A stretch of 64,000 nucleotides of DNA from Siderastrea siderea (taxonomy: Eukaryota; Cnidaria; Anthozoa; Scleractinia; Rhizangiidae): contig OZ034973.1 of assembly GCA_964030785.1 (NCBI GenBank), positions 3,312,132 through 3,376,131 on the forward strand. Direction: 5' to 3'. Numbering within the stretch: position 1 is the first letter of the stretch; every line of letters starts with the position of its first letter. A model generated the notes under the pieces. The model ran no database searches. It was given only the letters and a program-made list of their open reading frames with translations, and was not told where the DNA came from. Both the position numbers and the translations under genes were made by a program. This document shows, piece after piece, positions 1 to 14,000 of this stretch.

Positions 1-1121
1 AGTCAAACAAGCACTGGTTTCAGAACAATATTGACTTATTTTATTCATTAGCAATGCAACATCGATACATGCCATTTGTTAATTATAAGGATACAAGGTG
101 CCGAATACAATAAAAAATACCGTGAATGTTGTGAACTTCGGGGGAATAGTGTTGTGTGACAATCCAAACCATGGCTGGATGGACTAGAAGAAAACACTTC
201 TTGTGATTAAAATATAATTTCCTTGATTATACTACTAATCGTAATTGTAGAGCTAATAACTTAATATGAATGGTAGACTGCATGACGTCTTCCTTAGGTA
301 TATGATATTTCATTGATGGTAGGTTTTCTTCATCAGAAACAACTTGTAATATAATAACTACACAAAGAATAAAATTTCTTATAATTATAATAATTATATT
401 AATCGTATAATAATTATATTAATAATTATATTAATCTTGAGATTTTTTCCATGCTATCGAACCATGATAATTTTCAATTGACATTACAGTTGATTTTAAA
501 AAGATGGTAATATTTCATTCTTGGCCTCTTCATAATTATTTGTACAATTGCAATTATTACAAAAAGATTTGTCACAAATATGCAATTCAACTGTAGGTTT
601 TATATTTTGCTTCGACCGTACTCAACGCTATACAGCATAGAAAAGCAAATGTCACTTAGTAGTAGATTATCAAGCTGTATACAAAATTAATTAAGGGGTT
701 CTTGTTGAGCATTTCTGTAAACATAACCATTTGTTTAAAAATCATTGATATTGCTTTGTTGATGTTAATTTTATACATGGCTATACATATTAATGTACAT
801 TAAATGCATACAAATTTGTAACTTCGCTTAACTTTATACAGGCTGTCTGTCCAAAAAAAAAAGGGGGGGTTTTCAAAGAACGACAAGCCAAACATCAAAC
901 ATTTCCTTAACTTTTGAGTCTGTGAAATATATTTTTCAGTGCTGCTGCAGCCATTGAATGTCAAAAGCTGTACATATGTGAACACTTCCCAGCAATGCTC
1001 ATGTTCCGATTCCAATTTCTTTAAGTGTGCAAGATTTAATCTTTAGTAACCCTTAAGAGGTTGACAATTAATGCTGTTAATTATTTGTTCCTTTTACTCA
1101 AGACCATGGACCATTACATAC
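1..1121. other. AT-rich non-coding stretch, 3' flank of PNPLA-like gene 1
   Basis: No convincing coding exon is visible. The stretch is AT-rich, with a short run of repeated AATTATATTAAT units near 385-440. It lies downstream of the stop codon of the minus-strand lipase gene and may hold its 3' UTR. A short poly-A/poly-G run sits at about 854-870. Confidence 0.6.
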
Positions 1122-4100
1122 TTATTGATCACTGTTATTAACCACAATACCCTCCACGTAAGACATGCCCAGATCCTCAACATGCTCACTGCTATCTGCA
1201 ATGCTGAGGGGTTCTTCTTCAGGGTAACTATCTGTATCATCATGGTGATTTTCCAAACAAACAAAACTCCCTACAAGGCATTCTTCCAGGCACTCCTGCA
1301 GCTGACAGCGCATAAAGTCGTTGCTTAAGAAATCTCCAACATCTTTGCTGTCATCAGAATATATTGCTAAGGCTCGTTCATTTCTTTCTGCGATGTGTTC
1401 ACTGGTTGAGACGGTACTTGCAGATGTGCAGCTGGCTTGTGTACACTCAGATAGAGAAACAAGGGATGTCGACCTGTTGGCTAGATATAAGGAAAATGAT
1501 TATTTTAATGGTCTCCAAGTAATGAATAATTTTTCATATTCTGCACTACACTTTCAATACAGAAAAATTTGAATCAAGAATCAGAGGAGGACATTGTGCC
1601 TATAAGTAACAGAAAGTAGACTTGTGGAGCAGTGGGTTAAGGAATCCTGGTGACTTGGCACACCAAGAGGGATGTCCTGTGCGCCCACTCTCCCCATGCC
1701 AACACATTTGAGGGATTTTCCACATGCGTTCATTCCATTTCCGACTGTATTTATTTATCATGGTCTTTTGTTTTTCCTTTCAAAGTTGGGCCTGTGGGAG
1801 GGTCCCAAGGCCTCCACTAAACCAGTGTGTTTAGTGTCCAATGCATAACACTGTTTTGTCATAAATGCTTTTGTCAAAAGTGGATAATTGAACAAGTTAA
1901 TTGAGAGTCTTGAATTGGAAGATTATAGTGATTGACCTGGTGCAAGAATGAGAAAACTTTACTTTTTTACCTTCTGTTGAAACCTCAGAGGCATCGAATC
2001 TAGATGGGGGTCTCCTTGTCCTAAAAATATTAATTTGTTACAAAGTGTTAATAAGAATGTAATTAAACATAATTAAAATAATGTAAACAAGTGTTTTGGG
2101 GTGTAAAATAGACTGTTTTTAGATTTACAATATAACTATTATATTACAGTTCTCTTTCATGATCACAGACGTATCATAGTCACAGATGTATCATAGCCAC
2201 ACTAAGCACATACCGGTACGTGGCCAAAAAAAGACTAAACTGGTTGGATGGTAATATTCTGTTTCTTCCAAAAATAAATTTATTAATTCAAATTGTGATT
2301 TTCTTTTATTTTGGACTCAAAAGCGACAGAATTTAATATTATTTTGTTTGACCCACTACTCTCCCTGGATTCTTTTTCTTGCAATTTCTTATTACCTCTT
2401 TGATTGACAATGAATTGATATCATAAGGAGAAATGACATGTTTATCACTTAGCGGCTGATACATACCATTGTTGTACTTGGTGCTTGTTTCTGTAGGTGT
2501 GTATCATCATCGTGATGACAGACAGCAAATTGTCAATGTGCTTGTTTCCGGTTTTACCTATCTTGGCCAGCGATTCCAAAAATCTGGTGACAAGATAAGC
2601 AAAACCCAACACCTCATTAAGTTACCTTCTTAAATCTTGAAGCCATTAACTATTGATTGCAATAGAAAAAGTTTTGATAGCCAATACAATAATAATATTC
2701 CAATGTAAAAATAACTTACATTTTGAGCATGACCAAGAACTGCTGGATAGTAATAATGCATGGTTTTGAGAGGACCTTGACAACGTACAATGATCTACGA
2801 ATCACAAAGCATGACCAAAGTTCTCTCTCTGTTGTATTGTTATATGCATCAAAGAGTACTGCCAAGGAAAGAGAATGATAAAAAAGTATTAAAAGTAATA
2901 ATTTATGAGGCAAACGTTTCGATTTGTAAATTTAGTCATGAACAAATCAGATCCAGTTTAAGTGTTGACCAGCAATAAAAATTGGTCTACAAGAATACAG
3001 TTACCCATTGTACTGCCAGCACAGCCCTATAGCCAGTATCATCGTGGTTCAGCAAGGCAACAGAACAGTGCCAACACAGTAGCACCAAGTACCATGACCA
3101 AAACAGGACACCAACATACATCTACAAACCTTACTTAAGGGATGCCAATAACTTGCATTGAATATCGACCATGACTGTGTCACCAATGTGGTACCAATAG
3201 TTAAGTTCCTGAACAGTGCCAGTGATCAACAACATGCATGCAGACAAGCACAGTACCCAATTAACATGCCACCAGCATGGTTCTAAATACAGTACCACCA
3301 TGTCACCAACAACAGCCCAGCATGGTAGCAACATACCACCATTGCTTGTGATCTAAATATTAATCAAGCTGAGTGTTTTCCTTTGTCATCTCTTACTTCA
3401 TATGTAAAGACATATCTAGATGATGTATTTAAATATTATTATTTACTTTTAATATTAAAATAATTATGTATCACTTACACTTGAAAAGTTTTGACTCTCC
3501 TTCTTCCATTTCTGAACCAGAGCAAATTTCCAACTCATACCCACATGATAAGCAGACAGATGGTGTTTGTGAACTGCAAGCTGTTCTGTGACTGGAGCAT
3601 CTTTTGCAGACATGCGAGGATGTTGGGCTGGTGTGAGATGGTGGAAGATCCAAGGACATGGACGGGGTCCTTAATGACTCCCTTGTTAGAAGAGCAGGAT
3701 CTGAAAAATAAATTGAATGTTTCAATATAGCTCATTCCTTTTTCCTTCAATATGCTTAGTTGTTGGCTGGGAGACTACAGTTCCACCTAACAATAGCTAG
3801 CCACCATCTGCACTAATTTTTTACCACAGCTTATGCGCATCAGTGCAAAAAAAGCAGTGAACTATGCCCTTCTTTTCATTGTGTCAGGCTAGTTTAGTAA
3901 ATTCTCATTGGTCATTGCGGTTCAGTGATTGATCTGCAAGGTAGACTTATTCAAATTTTGTTTAATTATCTTCCTTTATTCACTGCCAAAAAATACAACA
4001 TACAAATACAAATTGTTAGTTTTTTTAGTGACAAATCACAGAAAAAACAGTATCCAGAAAATGCCACAGCTGTACCAATAGCCACTCATCAGCACAGTTC

Positions 4101-6275
4101 TGCCCAAGCCATGCACATATTTTGCTCAACCTTGTGTAAGAGCTGTATAATAATTGTAATTTTAAAGTAGGAGGGAGGGGCAGGGGTGTGAGTTGGGGCG
4201 GGGGTGTGAGTCGGGGCAGGGGTGTGGGAACCTAGGAGAAAAGGGGGCAAAAGTAGGGAAGGAGAGGTTGGAAGTAAAAATTATTATATTATATTTCTTT
4301 AATACTATTTTAAAATGTTATGGTGTTATTCTGATAAGAAACACTTACAATGTTCCTGTAGAAATCTCAGTGTGTCCCTGTATCCTTGCCAGCAAATATC
4401 ACTTAGAACATCTTCATGAGGTGGAAACAATGCACAAGAAAATCTGTAGAAATTCTGAAGGGTGAACTGCATGCTTGTGTTCTTCAGTTCAATGTGAACA
4501 TCATTTGATGAGCGGTCCTTGGGACAAATGTCACTTTCACCGCTGAATGGCGACACTGTGACGGTTTCTCCTTCCTTGAAGTGTTGCGGCAGGTTGTCGG
4601 AAATACCTCCATCCACATAATACTGTGAAGAGAAACATTTTGTTAGTTTTGTTTCCACATAAGGGGGTCAAAATACACTGTGATAGTGGGGTGTATTCCA
4701 TAATGTACAGGTTTGCATTTATGATTAACATTCCCAACCCCATTCAAGACTGGCCTAAGACTGACAAACCCTGGAATTTAATACCAAACAAACTAAACAT
4801 TGTTTGCCCAAGTTCGTCCCAGACAGACTATGCGTCTCCAGTATAAGAAGGGCCATTTTTAAAAATCCCTGGTTTATTCCCCACAGCCTCATGGTGATGT
4901 CTTTGTTTCAGGCTGAATTTGTTGCACACAGTTCCAGAAAATATCCATACCCACCTGCATGGAAAGCCCTTGGAAACTCTGAGGGGGTGGGGGTCTCAAA
5001 AGTCAAAATTTTTAAAGGAAAGTGTGAAGCTTAAGTGGAAATACTGGAGGGGTGAGGGGTTCAAACCAAAAAACCTTCCATGGGAGAGGAAAAATAATTT
5101 TCAGGGAAAATACATTTTAACGTTGAACTATTGGACCATAAGCATGAATAGTCAATTACCTTTCCCCTAAAAACAGCTGGGAAGACTCCAGAATAAAATG
5201 GCACAAAAGAACTTGCTACTAATGCCTGTAAGGTTGAAAGCACAGCAAAGTTACCACTAGAATATATTTAAGGCAAACAAGACAAAGACAAACAAGCCAA
5301 AACTTATGCAGTAAAAATTATAAGGAATTGAAATTTATGTAAATCTTTTCCTACCATAAATAATTAAACACTGAAGCGAAAAAATAACTTGGAAGCCACA
5401 ACAAACCTCAGATAGCTTGGAATTAAACTCAGTTTCTTTTATCTTCTTTATGAAAAACGTCAAACAACCGTAAAAGACTTGCATTAAAAATTAAGCCGCG
5501 GTATATTGTTAAGTAGTCTTTGTACATGTACCAACTTAGTGCTCAAATGTTTGTTCAAACTGTTACAAGCACCAAAACAATCAAACATAAAAAGGCGCGG
5601 TGCATGCATATTAAGTAAAGCTTACAATTGTGCATTTTGGCGATCAAAACTCTCTAAGCAAAATAATAATGATAAAGATAAATTGGATTTTAAAAAAAAT
5701 TCAACGTGAATGTACCCCTCCCCGATGTTCGAGCGTGTGAAAGTCTATTTCCGGTAATTAGCATTGCTACTGAGCGGACAGGTTGATAATCTTTTCATTC
5801 GTTTTTTTTTTCTTTTAATTTGTTTAGTCCTTAAAATTCAGACCATAAATTAACATACCTCGATGAGATCCTCTTTGGAGAAGAATTTAGACACAATCAC
5901 ATTTTTCAAATCAGGAACTCGCGTCAGTGAAATGTGCAGTTTTCCGCTCGCTATTTCATGCGCGTTGTCGGGAAGCATCTTGTCAAAAGCTCTCCGTACA
6001 GTTCTGACGATCTGAAAGCTTGGATGCAGAGGTCCAAATGACAGAGATTTTGCTCGTTTACTCAGCCTTATGACTGATTCAGTAACTTCGCTGATATCTA
6101 AGTCCACAACAAGTCCAACAGCGGCGAAAGCGCCGGCACTCGCTCCACCAAAACATTTCACTCGTTTTAAAAAGCCGGCGGCGTTTTCTTTCAGACAGGA
6201 CATCACACCAATATGGTAGATTCCCAAGAACCCACAGCCTGAAAAGGTGAGATTGAAATCTTGATCATCTCCCAT
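1122..6275 (-). CDS. Patatin-like phospholipase domain protein, PNPLA2/ATGL-like, copy 1
   Basis: Predicted neutral-lipid hydrolase of the PNPLA1-5 group, by homology a lipid-droplet triacylglycerol lipase or relative. Proposed exons, 5' to 3': 6275-5859, 5225-5160, 4622-4349, 3700-3479, 2858-2720, 2583-2467, 2020-1971 and 1480-1122. All have GT-AG borders and compatible phases, giving 547 residues; human ATGL has about 504. The start is the ATG at 6275, matching the family N-terminus just before the FSGCGFLG oxyanion loop. The nucleophile elbow GGASAG places Ser at residue 46. The second catalytic residue, in the YVDGG motif, is Asp at about 165. Downstream comes the family block [11 protein letters not shown]. 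The C-terminal third is acidic, serine-rich and poorly conserved. It is the tandem partner of the gene at 11066-16369, in the same orientation. Exons 7 and 8 are the least certain. Whether it acts on triglyceride, retinyl ester or phospholipid cannot be told from sequence. Confidence 0.87.
3000..3350. repeat. Degenerate tandem repeat rich in CAACA / ACCATG units
   Basis: Within intron 4 of lipase copy 1, short units resembling CAGTACCACCATG and CACCAACAACAG recur in degenerate form over about 350 bases. No open frame here has coding character. It looks like an old minisatellite. Confidence 0.45.
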
Positions 6276-6835
6276 GGTTGGAAATGTTACTCTCTCGGAT
6301 ACGTCGCTGGAAAGCAAGATTTGAAAAAAAAACTTTTTTTTTCGTCCTTTTTATATCTTTTCAGAACCGGTCGAAGAACTGGGTTCTAATGTTATCACCA
6401 GACTGTGACGTCGTAAGTGAGTTCCTTTTATTGTGGCCGGAAGTCACCTTGAAGAAACCTAGAAGTCACCTTGGTTGACCTTTGTCGTCTGTTCGCACGT
6501 TCTGTTAAAAGGAAAAGAAAAAAAAGGAATATACGAAAATGTTGCTACCATAAAACAACACTTTCAAAATTACTTATGAAAATTGCGTGGGCCATTTGAG
6601 ACTTTTCGTGCCAGAACAGAAGTTTACTTGAGACAGAGCCGTATGCTCGCACTTAAACGAAATTTTCGCGACCTTCAGTTTGAAATCGCTCAAATATTTG
6701 ATGTCGTGAAGAAATTCACTGATTTTAGACCCTATAAGTAACGGTTTCGACACATTCTCTAAAGTTAAAAAATGTAGTGTCGAAGTATTGAAGAATTAGT
6801 TTCTAAAGAAACTGTGGTGTTGCATCGGTGGGGAA
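6276..6835. other. Upstream region of PNPLA-like copy 1
   Basis: This holds the presumed 5' UTR and promoter of the minus-strand lipase. No TATA box or coding exon was recognised. A poly-A/T stretch lies at about 6327-6340. Confidence 0.45.
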
Positions 6836-6867
6836 GCGAAACACAAAGTTTCGATTTATCAACTGAG

Positions 6868-6985
6868 TTGATAATAAGGTAAATTGGCCACCGTAGAGAA
6901 ATTCAATAAGCTGATGTCAGCTTTTTGACATCAGCGTAAACGTCAGCTTTTCTAATCTCTTTACGGTGGCCAACTTATCTTACCA
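6868..6985. repeat. Palindromic MITE-like repeat with hammerhead-derived core
   Basis: The arms AAATTGGCCACCGTAGAGA (about 6881-6902) and TCTCTTTACGGTGGCCAACT (about 6957-6976) are inverted copies. Between them GCTGATGTCAGC...ACATCAGC...AAACGTCAGC resembles a decayed hammerhead ribozyme core (CTGATGT instead of CTGANGA, GTAAA instead of GAAA) of the sort linked to Penelope-like elements. The Kolobok-like element has inserted immediately beside it. Confidence 0.6.
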
Positions 6986-6991
6986 ACTTAA

Positions 6992-9047
6992 GGCGGGGGT
7001 AAACCTGAAAAACAAGGCATTTTTCGAAAAATTCTCACACCTAGGATTTTAATTGAAACCATAGCAAACTATATATCACTGTAAAGCTTATAGATCAAAG
7101 GTTCTTAAAAAAATCTATTTTGTGTTCCAACACCAATTGTAACGTGACACCGAACATTTAAGTGAACCACCTGCTGAGTACTACCAGTGGTTACTTGAGA
7201 AAAGATAACTCCTCCTAGATTTGCTGGAAATGAATGGTTTTTGCATCATTTTAAAGCAGACAAATTGCTTAGTGTTTTAAGCATAGGAAATTTTGAAATG
7301 TTAAAAAGACATGGTATGATGGTTAACTAAAGTTAGCCCTATGAAACCAACATGTATTTTCAACCATAACTTCAAGCACATTCATCATATGGAAAAATCC
7401 TATGCTTAAAACACAAAACCCATTCAGATCAACAACCCCTGAAAATTTCAGGTCAATCTGATAAATCGTTCCCAAGATATCTTTTCTCAAAGGACAAAAT
7501 ATTGCGTAATGAGAAAATGAGCTTTAAACTTACAGGTAAATAAAAAAGTTTATTTTCATCAAATTTTAAGGCTCAATTATGGCCTAATTTTTTGTATTAG
7601 GCCACAACAGTCTCTATAATCAATTTAAAAGCCTCCAGCCTCATATGTCACCCTTTCAGCTTCGCACAGAGCTTCTTCACGATGGGTGCGCACAAGCTGC
7701 CAAAGTCTCTACCCAGCTCTTTTCATCTTTTCCAATGCCTCATCTTCAAAGGCATCTTAGATCTTGTCCACTTGTTTGTAATAAGCAGACCTAGTGAGGC
7801 AGGGCATGTTCATTACAACACAAAATGCTGCAAGGCATTCAAAGCCACTTCCTGTCTCTAATGGGTGGTAGTCTAGACTGCTAGGGAGTTGATGTAGTAT
7901 GAGAGAGTTTAGCAGAGGGCTGGACTCAGAACAGGAGCTACATTGAGGAGAAAGCTTGGTCTTGAATGCATATCTTCCTCTAAAGTCAAGGTCCCTTGAG
8001 AAAGAAAAACAGAGTGATTAGGCAAAATAAACATAAATTAAACAATCATACACCGACAAGAGAAATAGTCATATGAACTGCATTTACAGATGTAACTGCA
8101 TGTCATCAAAATAAAACAGAGTATTTGCTTATTGTTACAACATTAATTTTTATGCAAACTCTTACATAGAAAAAAACGCAAACTGTTTAAGAACAAGTCT
8201 CAGATATTGATTTCAAGGAAAAAGAATTTCGTCCTGTCTCCAGTGCTGAGAGTTCCCAAGTAAAACCAAAGGGAGTTACGGATGATGCAACAGATAGAAA
8301 ATTCTCACCTCCTTTACACACGTGTGCACTTGAGACTGAGGAAGATAGATTCTTTAGATCTATCAATCTGTATCCTTCGCATTCCGCCGTTTGAGAGCGT
8401 GCTTCATCATCAGAGCTTTCTACTAAAAGATCCTCGCTGTCACGTTTGAGTTTATTTCTCGAGGAGCCAACGGGTTCAACTGAGTCTGAGTCAGATAGCT
8501 GAGAATCATGAGATGTTCCTGGAGTTGAAGCAGTGATTTCACCATCGACAGGCTAAAGCTCCTGTGGTTTTACAGCATATCTTTGCCGTTCAGAAAGTGG
8601 TCTGCCTTTTCTTATTCCTTTGTTAGTCGTTTTCGTCTTCTTTCCGGCCATTCTTGGTGAATTTTACGGTGATGAACACGATGAAGAATCTCTGTTTACA
8701 CTTTCGATCGAATCGCTCACGAAATCTATCCCATAGTGATCTTTTTTTCGGTTAACTACGTCAAGTAAGATTCAATGAATTGTCCTGAGTCGATGGTGAC
8801 GCTGTTTTGCAATGGAACACAGGGAAAAACGTTGTAATCAACTGATAAACAAAGAAATGCGTTTGTCGTTGCCATGGAAACCAAATCAGTGGACAGAGGC
8901 GGGAATTTTAAAATCGCTCGTTAAGGTAGAAAAAGTCAATTTCTCACAAAAAAAAGTTTCCAAAAGTTAACTTTAATACCTCAAGGGTAGTTTTCCGGGA
9001 AAAACAAAAAATCACATTTTTCACGAAAATTCAGGTTTACCCCCGCC
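6992..9047. mobile_element. Defective Kolobok-like DNA transposon, TTAA target duplication
   Basis: Both ends carry the perfect 18-bp inverted repeat GGCGGGGGTAAACCTGAA (6992-7009 and its complement at 9030-9047). Both are flanked by TTAA (6988-6991 and 9048-9051), the target duplication typical of Kolobok and piggyBac elements. The interior holds minus-strand transposase remnants with stop codons, so the copy is non-autonomous. At 2.06 kb it is shorter than an intact element, and the catalytic part appears to have been deleted. Confidence 0.85.
7640..8651 (-). pseudogene. Kolobok-type transposase remnant (N-terminal part)
   Basis: Reading the minus strand from the ATG at 8651, a basic start (MAGKKTKTTNKG) is followed by a stop after about 32 codons. 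The frame then resumes with an acidic serine-rich linker and the segment GYRLIDLKNLSSSVSSAH. Further on, at about 7995-7640, come a Cys-containing block and the segment FECLAAFCVVMNMPCLTRSA followed by YYKQVDKI, interrupted by another stop. These match my memory of cnidarian Kolobok-group transposase N-termini. The DDE core is absent. The family call rests on recall plus the TTAA flanks and would need a homology search to confirm. Confidence 0.6.
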
Positions 9048-9051
9048 TTAA

Positions 9052-10802
9052 CTGATAAATCCAAACTGGCCTCAGAGGTTTTTCTTTCTTTTTGTTGGAG
9101 AAAAGTAAAGAAAAACCTTTGGGACCAGGGTATTCAAGAAATATTTAATATCCCTACAAAATTCGAAAGTAAATGGAGTTATTGCAAAAATTCCTGAATA
9201 AGTCCCCCAGTCACCCGGGTAAAACAAAATAGAAAAAGCCACGCTTGGTCGTTGCTCAAACTTTATTTAAATTTGGACACAACTGATAAATTAAAACTTC
9301 AACTTAACAGCTAAATAAATCCTTTAGTTTATAATACCATAAAAGAAAAATAACGAAATAAGTAACATACTAATAATGAAATAAGTAACGAAGATTGTTC
9401 GAAAATTTAAATTTAAAATACAACTATGTCAAATATAACTACAGCATTTATTTTTAACAACTACTGTCACACCGGAAGTTCAGTGTTATCTATAAATTAA
9501 GGCATTAAACTCCGCAATATTTTTTTTATAAATGAAAATCTCTTTATATACAATTTCAAAAATACAATATTTAACAAGTGTAAATTGAGTATCTGTAGTA
9601 TCTGACTGCTTGTCTGATACAATTCTTGTGCAACCCACTAGTAGGTACAATTTGTACATAATTTCTGTACACATCTAAAACAGGCATACACCTGTCACTC
9701 CACCTGAGTGACACAACATCAGTAAATCCCCCATAACAAAATACTTGCAACTGGTTACCAGCCTGTTTGTTAGGCAACTGGAGAATGGTCACATGGGTGT
9801 CCAATTACAGCTTTCTAATTGGATAGCTGTAACTGCACACCCACGCGATGTACATGTCAATTAGGTGTGCTTAAATATTAGGTTCTTTTGTGCTGTTTCT
9901 CCCCTTTTGGTAAAACTGATAGAACACAAGTTACTACAAAGAAAAAGTCTTCATCCCCAGAGGGTATGAAACCTATGACCTGGTACACTGCACCAGTAAC
10001 AGATAGGATGCAATAGAATATAATTTTATCTCATACATTCCAGACACTTTCAATAAAACAGAGTTTACACAGACTTCTGATCTAAATCAATAAATTCAAT
10101 GTTTTTTTTTTGGGTAAATAAAGGCAATTCCCCTTCAGAATCATTTCCCATAGCATCTTGAACTACATGCCTGCATGAGTTCACATTAAATAATTTGTTG
10201 GAAAGAGAGATGTAGTTCAGGATTTGGGCTGAAAATGAGCAAGAGGCAGTAATTTGTAAAAAAAAAAATGAAAAATACATTTACATGAGTTCTCATCTTT
10301 TTGAATGTACCAATTTTGAAGAATTACCCTATTTATAAGCCATCACAATAATACTTAAGTATACTGTTGGCACCTTTTAGAATTTTCAGTACCTTTTGAA
10401 AATCTCTATTCTTGAAGTAGAGAATCTCCAGTCGTACCTTCTTCAAGCTAACAAAGCTCACTATCCATTAAATTGAATTCACAACCTTTGTCAAACTTTT
10501 TACACTCATTGGTGTCATCAACACATTGTCTTTTATGATAATTATTAATTGTGAACCTGGTTCCTTTTCACAAGACATGTTACAAACCTATCATGAGCTG
10601 CATCTTAGTGGGGGAGGGTCAGGGGGCAGGAACCTGGGAGAGAAAGGGCAGGAAGTGGGAGAAATAGGAAAAAATACACAACATTGCAAAATAATTTGCA
10701 ATCGGAAAAGGGTCAAAACATAGGGGCCAACAAAAATGAAGCAGAAAAAGCAGAAATTGGGATTAAAGGGTATAAGAAGTAGGATGATTGAGCCCCTCCT
10801 GC

Positions 10803-10833
<31 letters not shown>

Positions 10834-11065
10834 CCTACCTATTCCACAAAGTTTACCGCATTTGAATTTACTAGGTTGAACTTGTCTACTTGGTCAAAGT
10901 ATAAGATAAGTCCCAGCAGGGTTGAACCACCAAACTTACCATTACCTTATTGTAAGTGCACATATCAATGATCAATCAAACATGATTATAATATTATTGG
11001 TACAGCTCACAAAAAGTAAGTGTTTTAAATTGAAACTTGATTAACAGTGCTAATAAAGACTCCCA
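9052..11065. other. Non-coding stretch between Kolobok-like element and PNPLA-like copy 2
   Basis: No supported gene. It contains scattered AT-rich sequence and the 3' flank of lipase copy 2. At 10605-10680 a GC-rich purine segment resembles one at 4165-4270 inside the first lipase gene, perhaps a shared dispersed repeat. Confidence 0.5.
10801..10835. repeat. Poly-C plus CA microsatellite
   Basis: A run of about 17 C residues is followed by a CA dinucleotide repeat. It is a simple repeat with no gene association. Confidence 0.9.
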
Positions 11066-14000
11066 TTAGAGGCTTTGTTGCAGTTCTTCATAGCCACTTA
11101 ACTCAGAATCAACATCACTCTCGTACCCATCAAGAACTACATAATCGTCAAAGCTTTCAGGTGATAGGACTTCAACACACGCTCCACCTTCAGACTCCCA
11201 CCTGCCCAAAGAATCACGGGCACATTTACTCCAATCATCGCTGGATTCTTCATTGCTTATGACATCACCCTCCAATCTCAATGCACTTTCCAGTAAGCTC
11301 TGTGTTGACTCGTTGAATGATCCATTACAACCCACAAGAACTTCAATGTCACTGTCCTCGTCAGAAGTCAAGGATGTTGTAATGCAAGTTGATCTGTGTC
11401 TGCGCTGTGTATCCAGTTCTTCCAATACTTGAGGATTGACAGCATTGTCACTAGAATGTGTTGCTTCATCTGTAGAACTCACACCTGCCCCATCTACAAA
11501 AGGAATGAAAACTTTTTGTTTCAACAGCACAACTCCATGACCTATACTTGTTGGGAAAAATCTGTATCTACAGCAGAATTTTTGCAGTCAAACTATGAAA
11601 AACTTCTTTTAGAGTGAACAGTGCCAAATCTCTGTAACTCCAACAACATCTTATTATTAATGTTGTAATTAGGAGGTGTGAATTGCCCAATAAAGATTAT
11701 TTTTTAAAAAAATCTTATTATTAATTAGTTATACGGTTTTGTCAGAACTGCCTTACCTTCCTGTTGTGAATGACACATCAAGGCTGGTCCGGACCTTCTC
11801 CTATAAGCAAATGGAAAAGCAGTGTTTAGTCATCACAAAATATGTGTAAACAATCATATTGTTACCTTGTTATACAGACACATTTCTGTGAGTGCGCTAT
11901 CCCTCAAACAAAAGAAACTCCAGGGGCATTAGACCCTGCTGTTGTTCTCACTCCCCCAAGGTGCAAAATATGTGACAGCCACTTAAGATACGAGCCTAAA
12001 TGGTGTAGCAGAAGTTTGCAACAAATATTTGTTTGGCTGAGCGAAAACAGGGAGTCTGGGGTAAAGTGACTGCAAAAAATGGGTATTACTAGACCCCATC
12101 CTGAAAGCAGTGTAATAAAAACGTCAGGCTCCTGATTTCTTCTGAGCTAATTTCCTCATTGCCAAGTCCTCCATCACTTGTATGTGTGTCTACAGACACA
12201 CACAGAAGGATCAATGCATCACTTACCAACACTGTACTTGGTGCTTATCTTGATATGTGTGAATAACCATGTAGATCATGGCTAGCAGCTCATCAAGAAA
12301 CTCATTTCCTGTCTTCTCCACTTTGGGCAGTGATTCTAGGACACTGAGGAAAGAAAAAATAATCAATAAACAAACCTTTTCTGAATAAAGAAACTTTTAA
12401 TCTCTGAGCCAATTAAGGTTAAGACACTGACTTACATGTTGGCAAGATGAGAGATCTGCTTCAGTGAAATCACGCATGGTTTTGCTCCCAGCTTCAAAAC
12501 CCAGAAGACTCTGCGTATGAAGTAACAGGACCAAAGCTCTGCCTCTGTTACTGCTTCACTGGTGCGGTGGAGAACTGGAAAAACAAAAAAGAAAAAGAAT
12601 CAACACTTCAGTTTACATTATCACTTAAAATTTTAACGTACACACAATCTATCTTGGTGATAAACTTAAAAGTTGCCTAGGTTTTAAACTTAGAGCACGA
12701 TAATTCATTAAAATAAATTATTACTTCAGTATACCAATTTATGTACAAAATTAAAACACCAGGCAGTAAAGCTGAATGAACAAACATGCCCATTTCTTAT
12801 GTTCCTGAAAAACAAGTTTCCAGAGTCTTATATATGATGCTAAAGTTTGGGGCAATTTTCCCCTTTTGCAGACAGAACAAAAATTAATCAAACCAAATTT
12901 AGAAGGAAAATAAACCTAGCTGACTGAAGTCTTAGCTTTGTTTTTAATATCTTATAGACCCGAAGGCTACTTTGAAAAGTTTGTGTTTAGCACCAGTGAC
13001 AATTTTGAGTTTTTCTTCAGCTTTGTCCCACCAAGCTATTTTGATTTTCTTCCTAAGAAATTTTGTGATAAATTGATCTGAACAAAAAGCTGATCTGATT
13101 GCTCAAATGTGATTTATTAACTGCAATGTCTTGGTAGACTCACTGAGAGTAAGCTTGGATTCTCCTTCCTCCTCTAAGCCTGCTGACTCATCAGTTTCAA
13201 ATTCATCACTCTCAGAACTGCTAAATACTTCCCCTCCACTGCTACATGTGCTGTAGGCAGACATGTAACTGTTGCTTGATTTCTTCTGCGATGATGGCCA
13301 TGATGTAGGAAGGTACTGCGACATGGAGGGCCTGTTGACCGTTCCATTCCTCAGCATATCAGGATCTAAGAAATAAACAAAAAAAATTAAATACCAGGGA
13401 ATTTCTTCAAAATGGACTGATCAACTAACAAGACCTGTTCTGTCATTTGCAGAACTTAATCAGAATGATATAAATGGAGCTCCAGGGCTGCAAATAATTT
13501 GTCTTTCTTGAAAGGACATACGTCCAACCAAGTCTCCATTTTGGTCAGACAAAACAGAAATGAGATCGGACATTTTTTAAATTAATAGTATTATTTTCAA
13601 GTGGAAGTCTTTTTGAAATAATTACTTTTTATCACTATTTACTTACTATTTGGTAAAAAATGATTTGTCCTGACATAATGTCCGACCACAGTTAAGATTT
13701 CATTGGATTTTAGTGGGACATTGTCTGATGACCAACAGTTATTTGCAGCTCTGCAGCTTGATCAGCCTTCTTGTTATGAGAAACAATGAACTAATTTCGT
13801 GAATTGCAGAATGTTAATAAAATCTTCACCTAAATAAATTAATTCTTCACTCCAATTTATTTTATTTCTAAGAATATGGTGGTTGAAAATTGTTGAACAA
13901 GATATTAACAGCACTTACAATGCTCCTTCAGAAACCTCAGGGTGTCTCTATATCCATTCTTGCACATATCAAATAGCACTTCCTGTTTCGGAGGGAAGAA

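Noticed and set aside
1620..1870. Possible tRNA-derived SINE around GTGGAGCAGTGGGTTAAG
   Set aside because: An A-box-like string is present, but no B box was found at the right distance.
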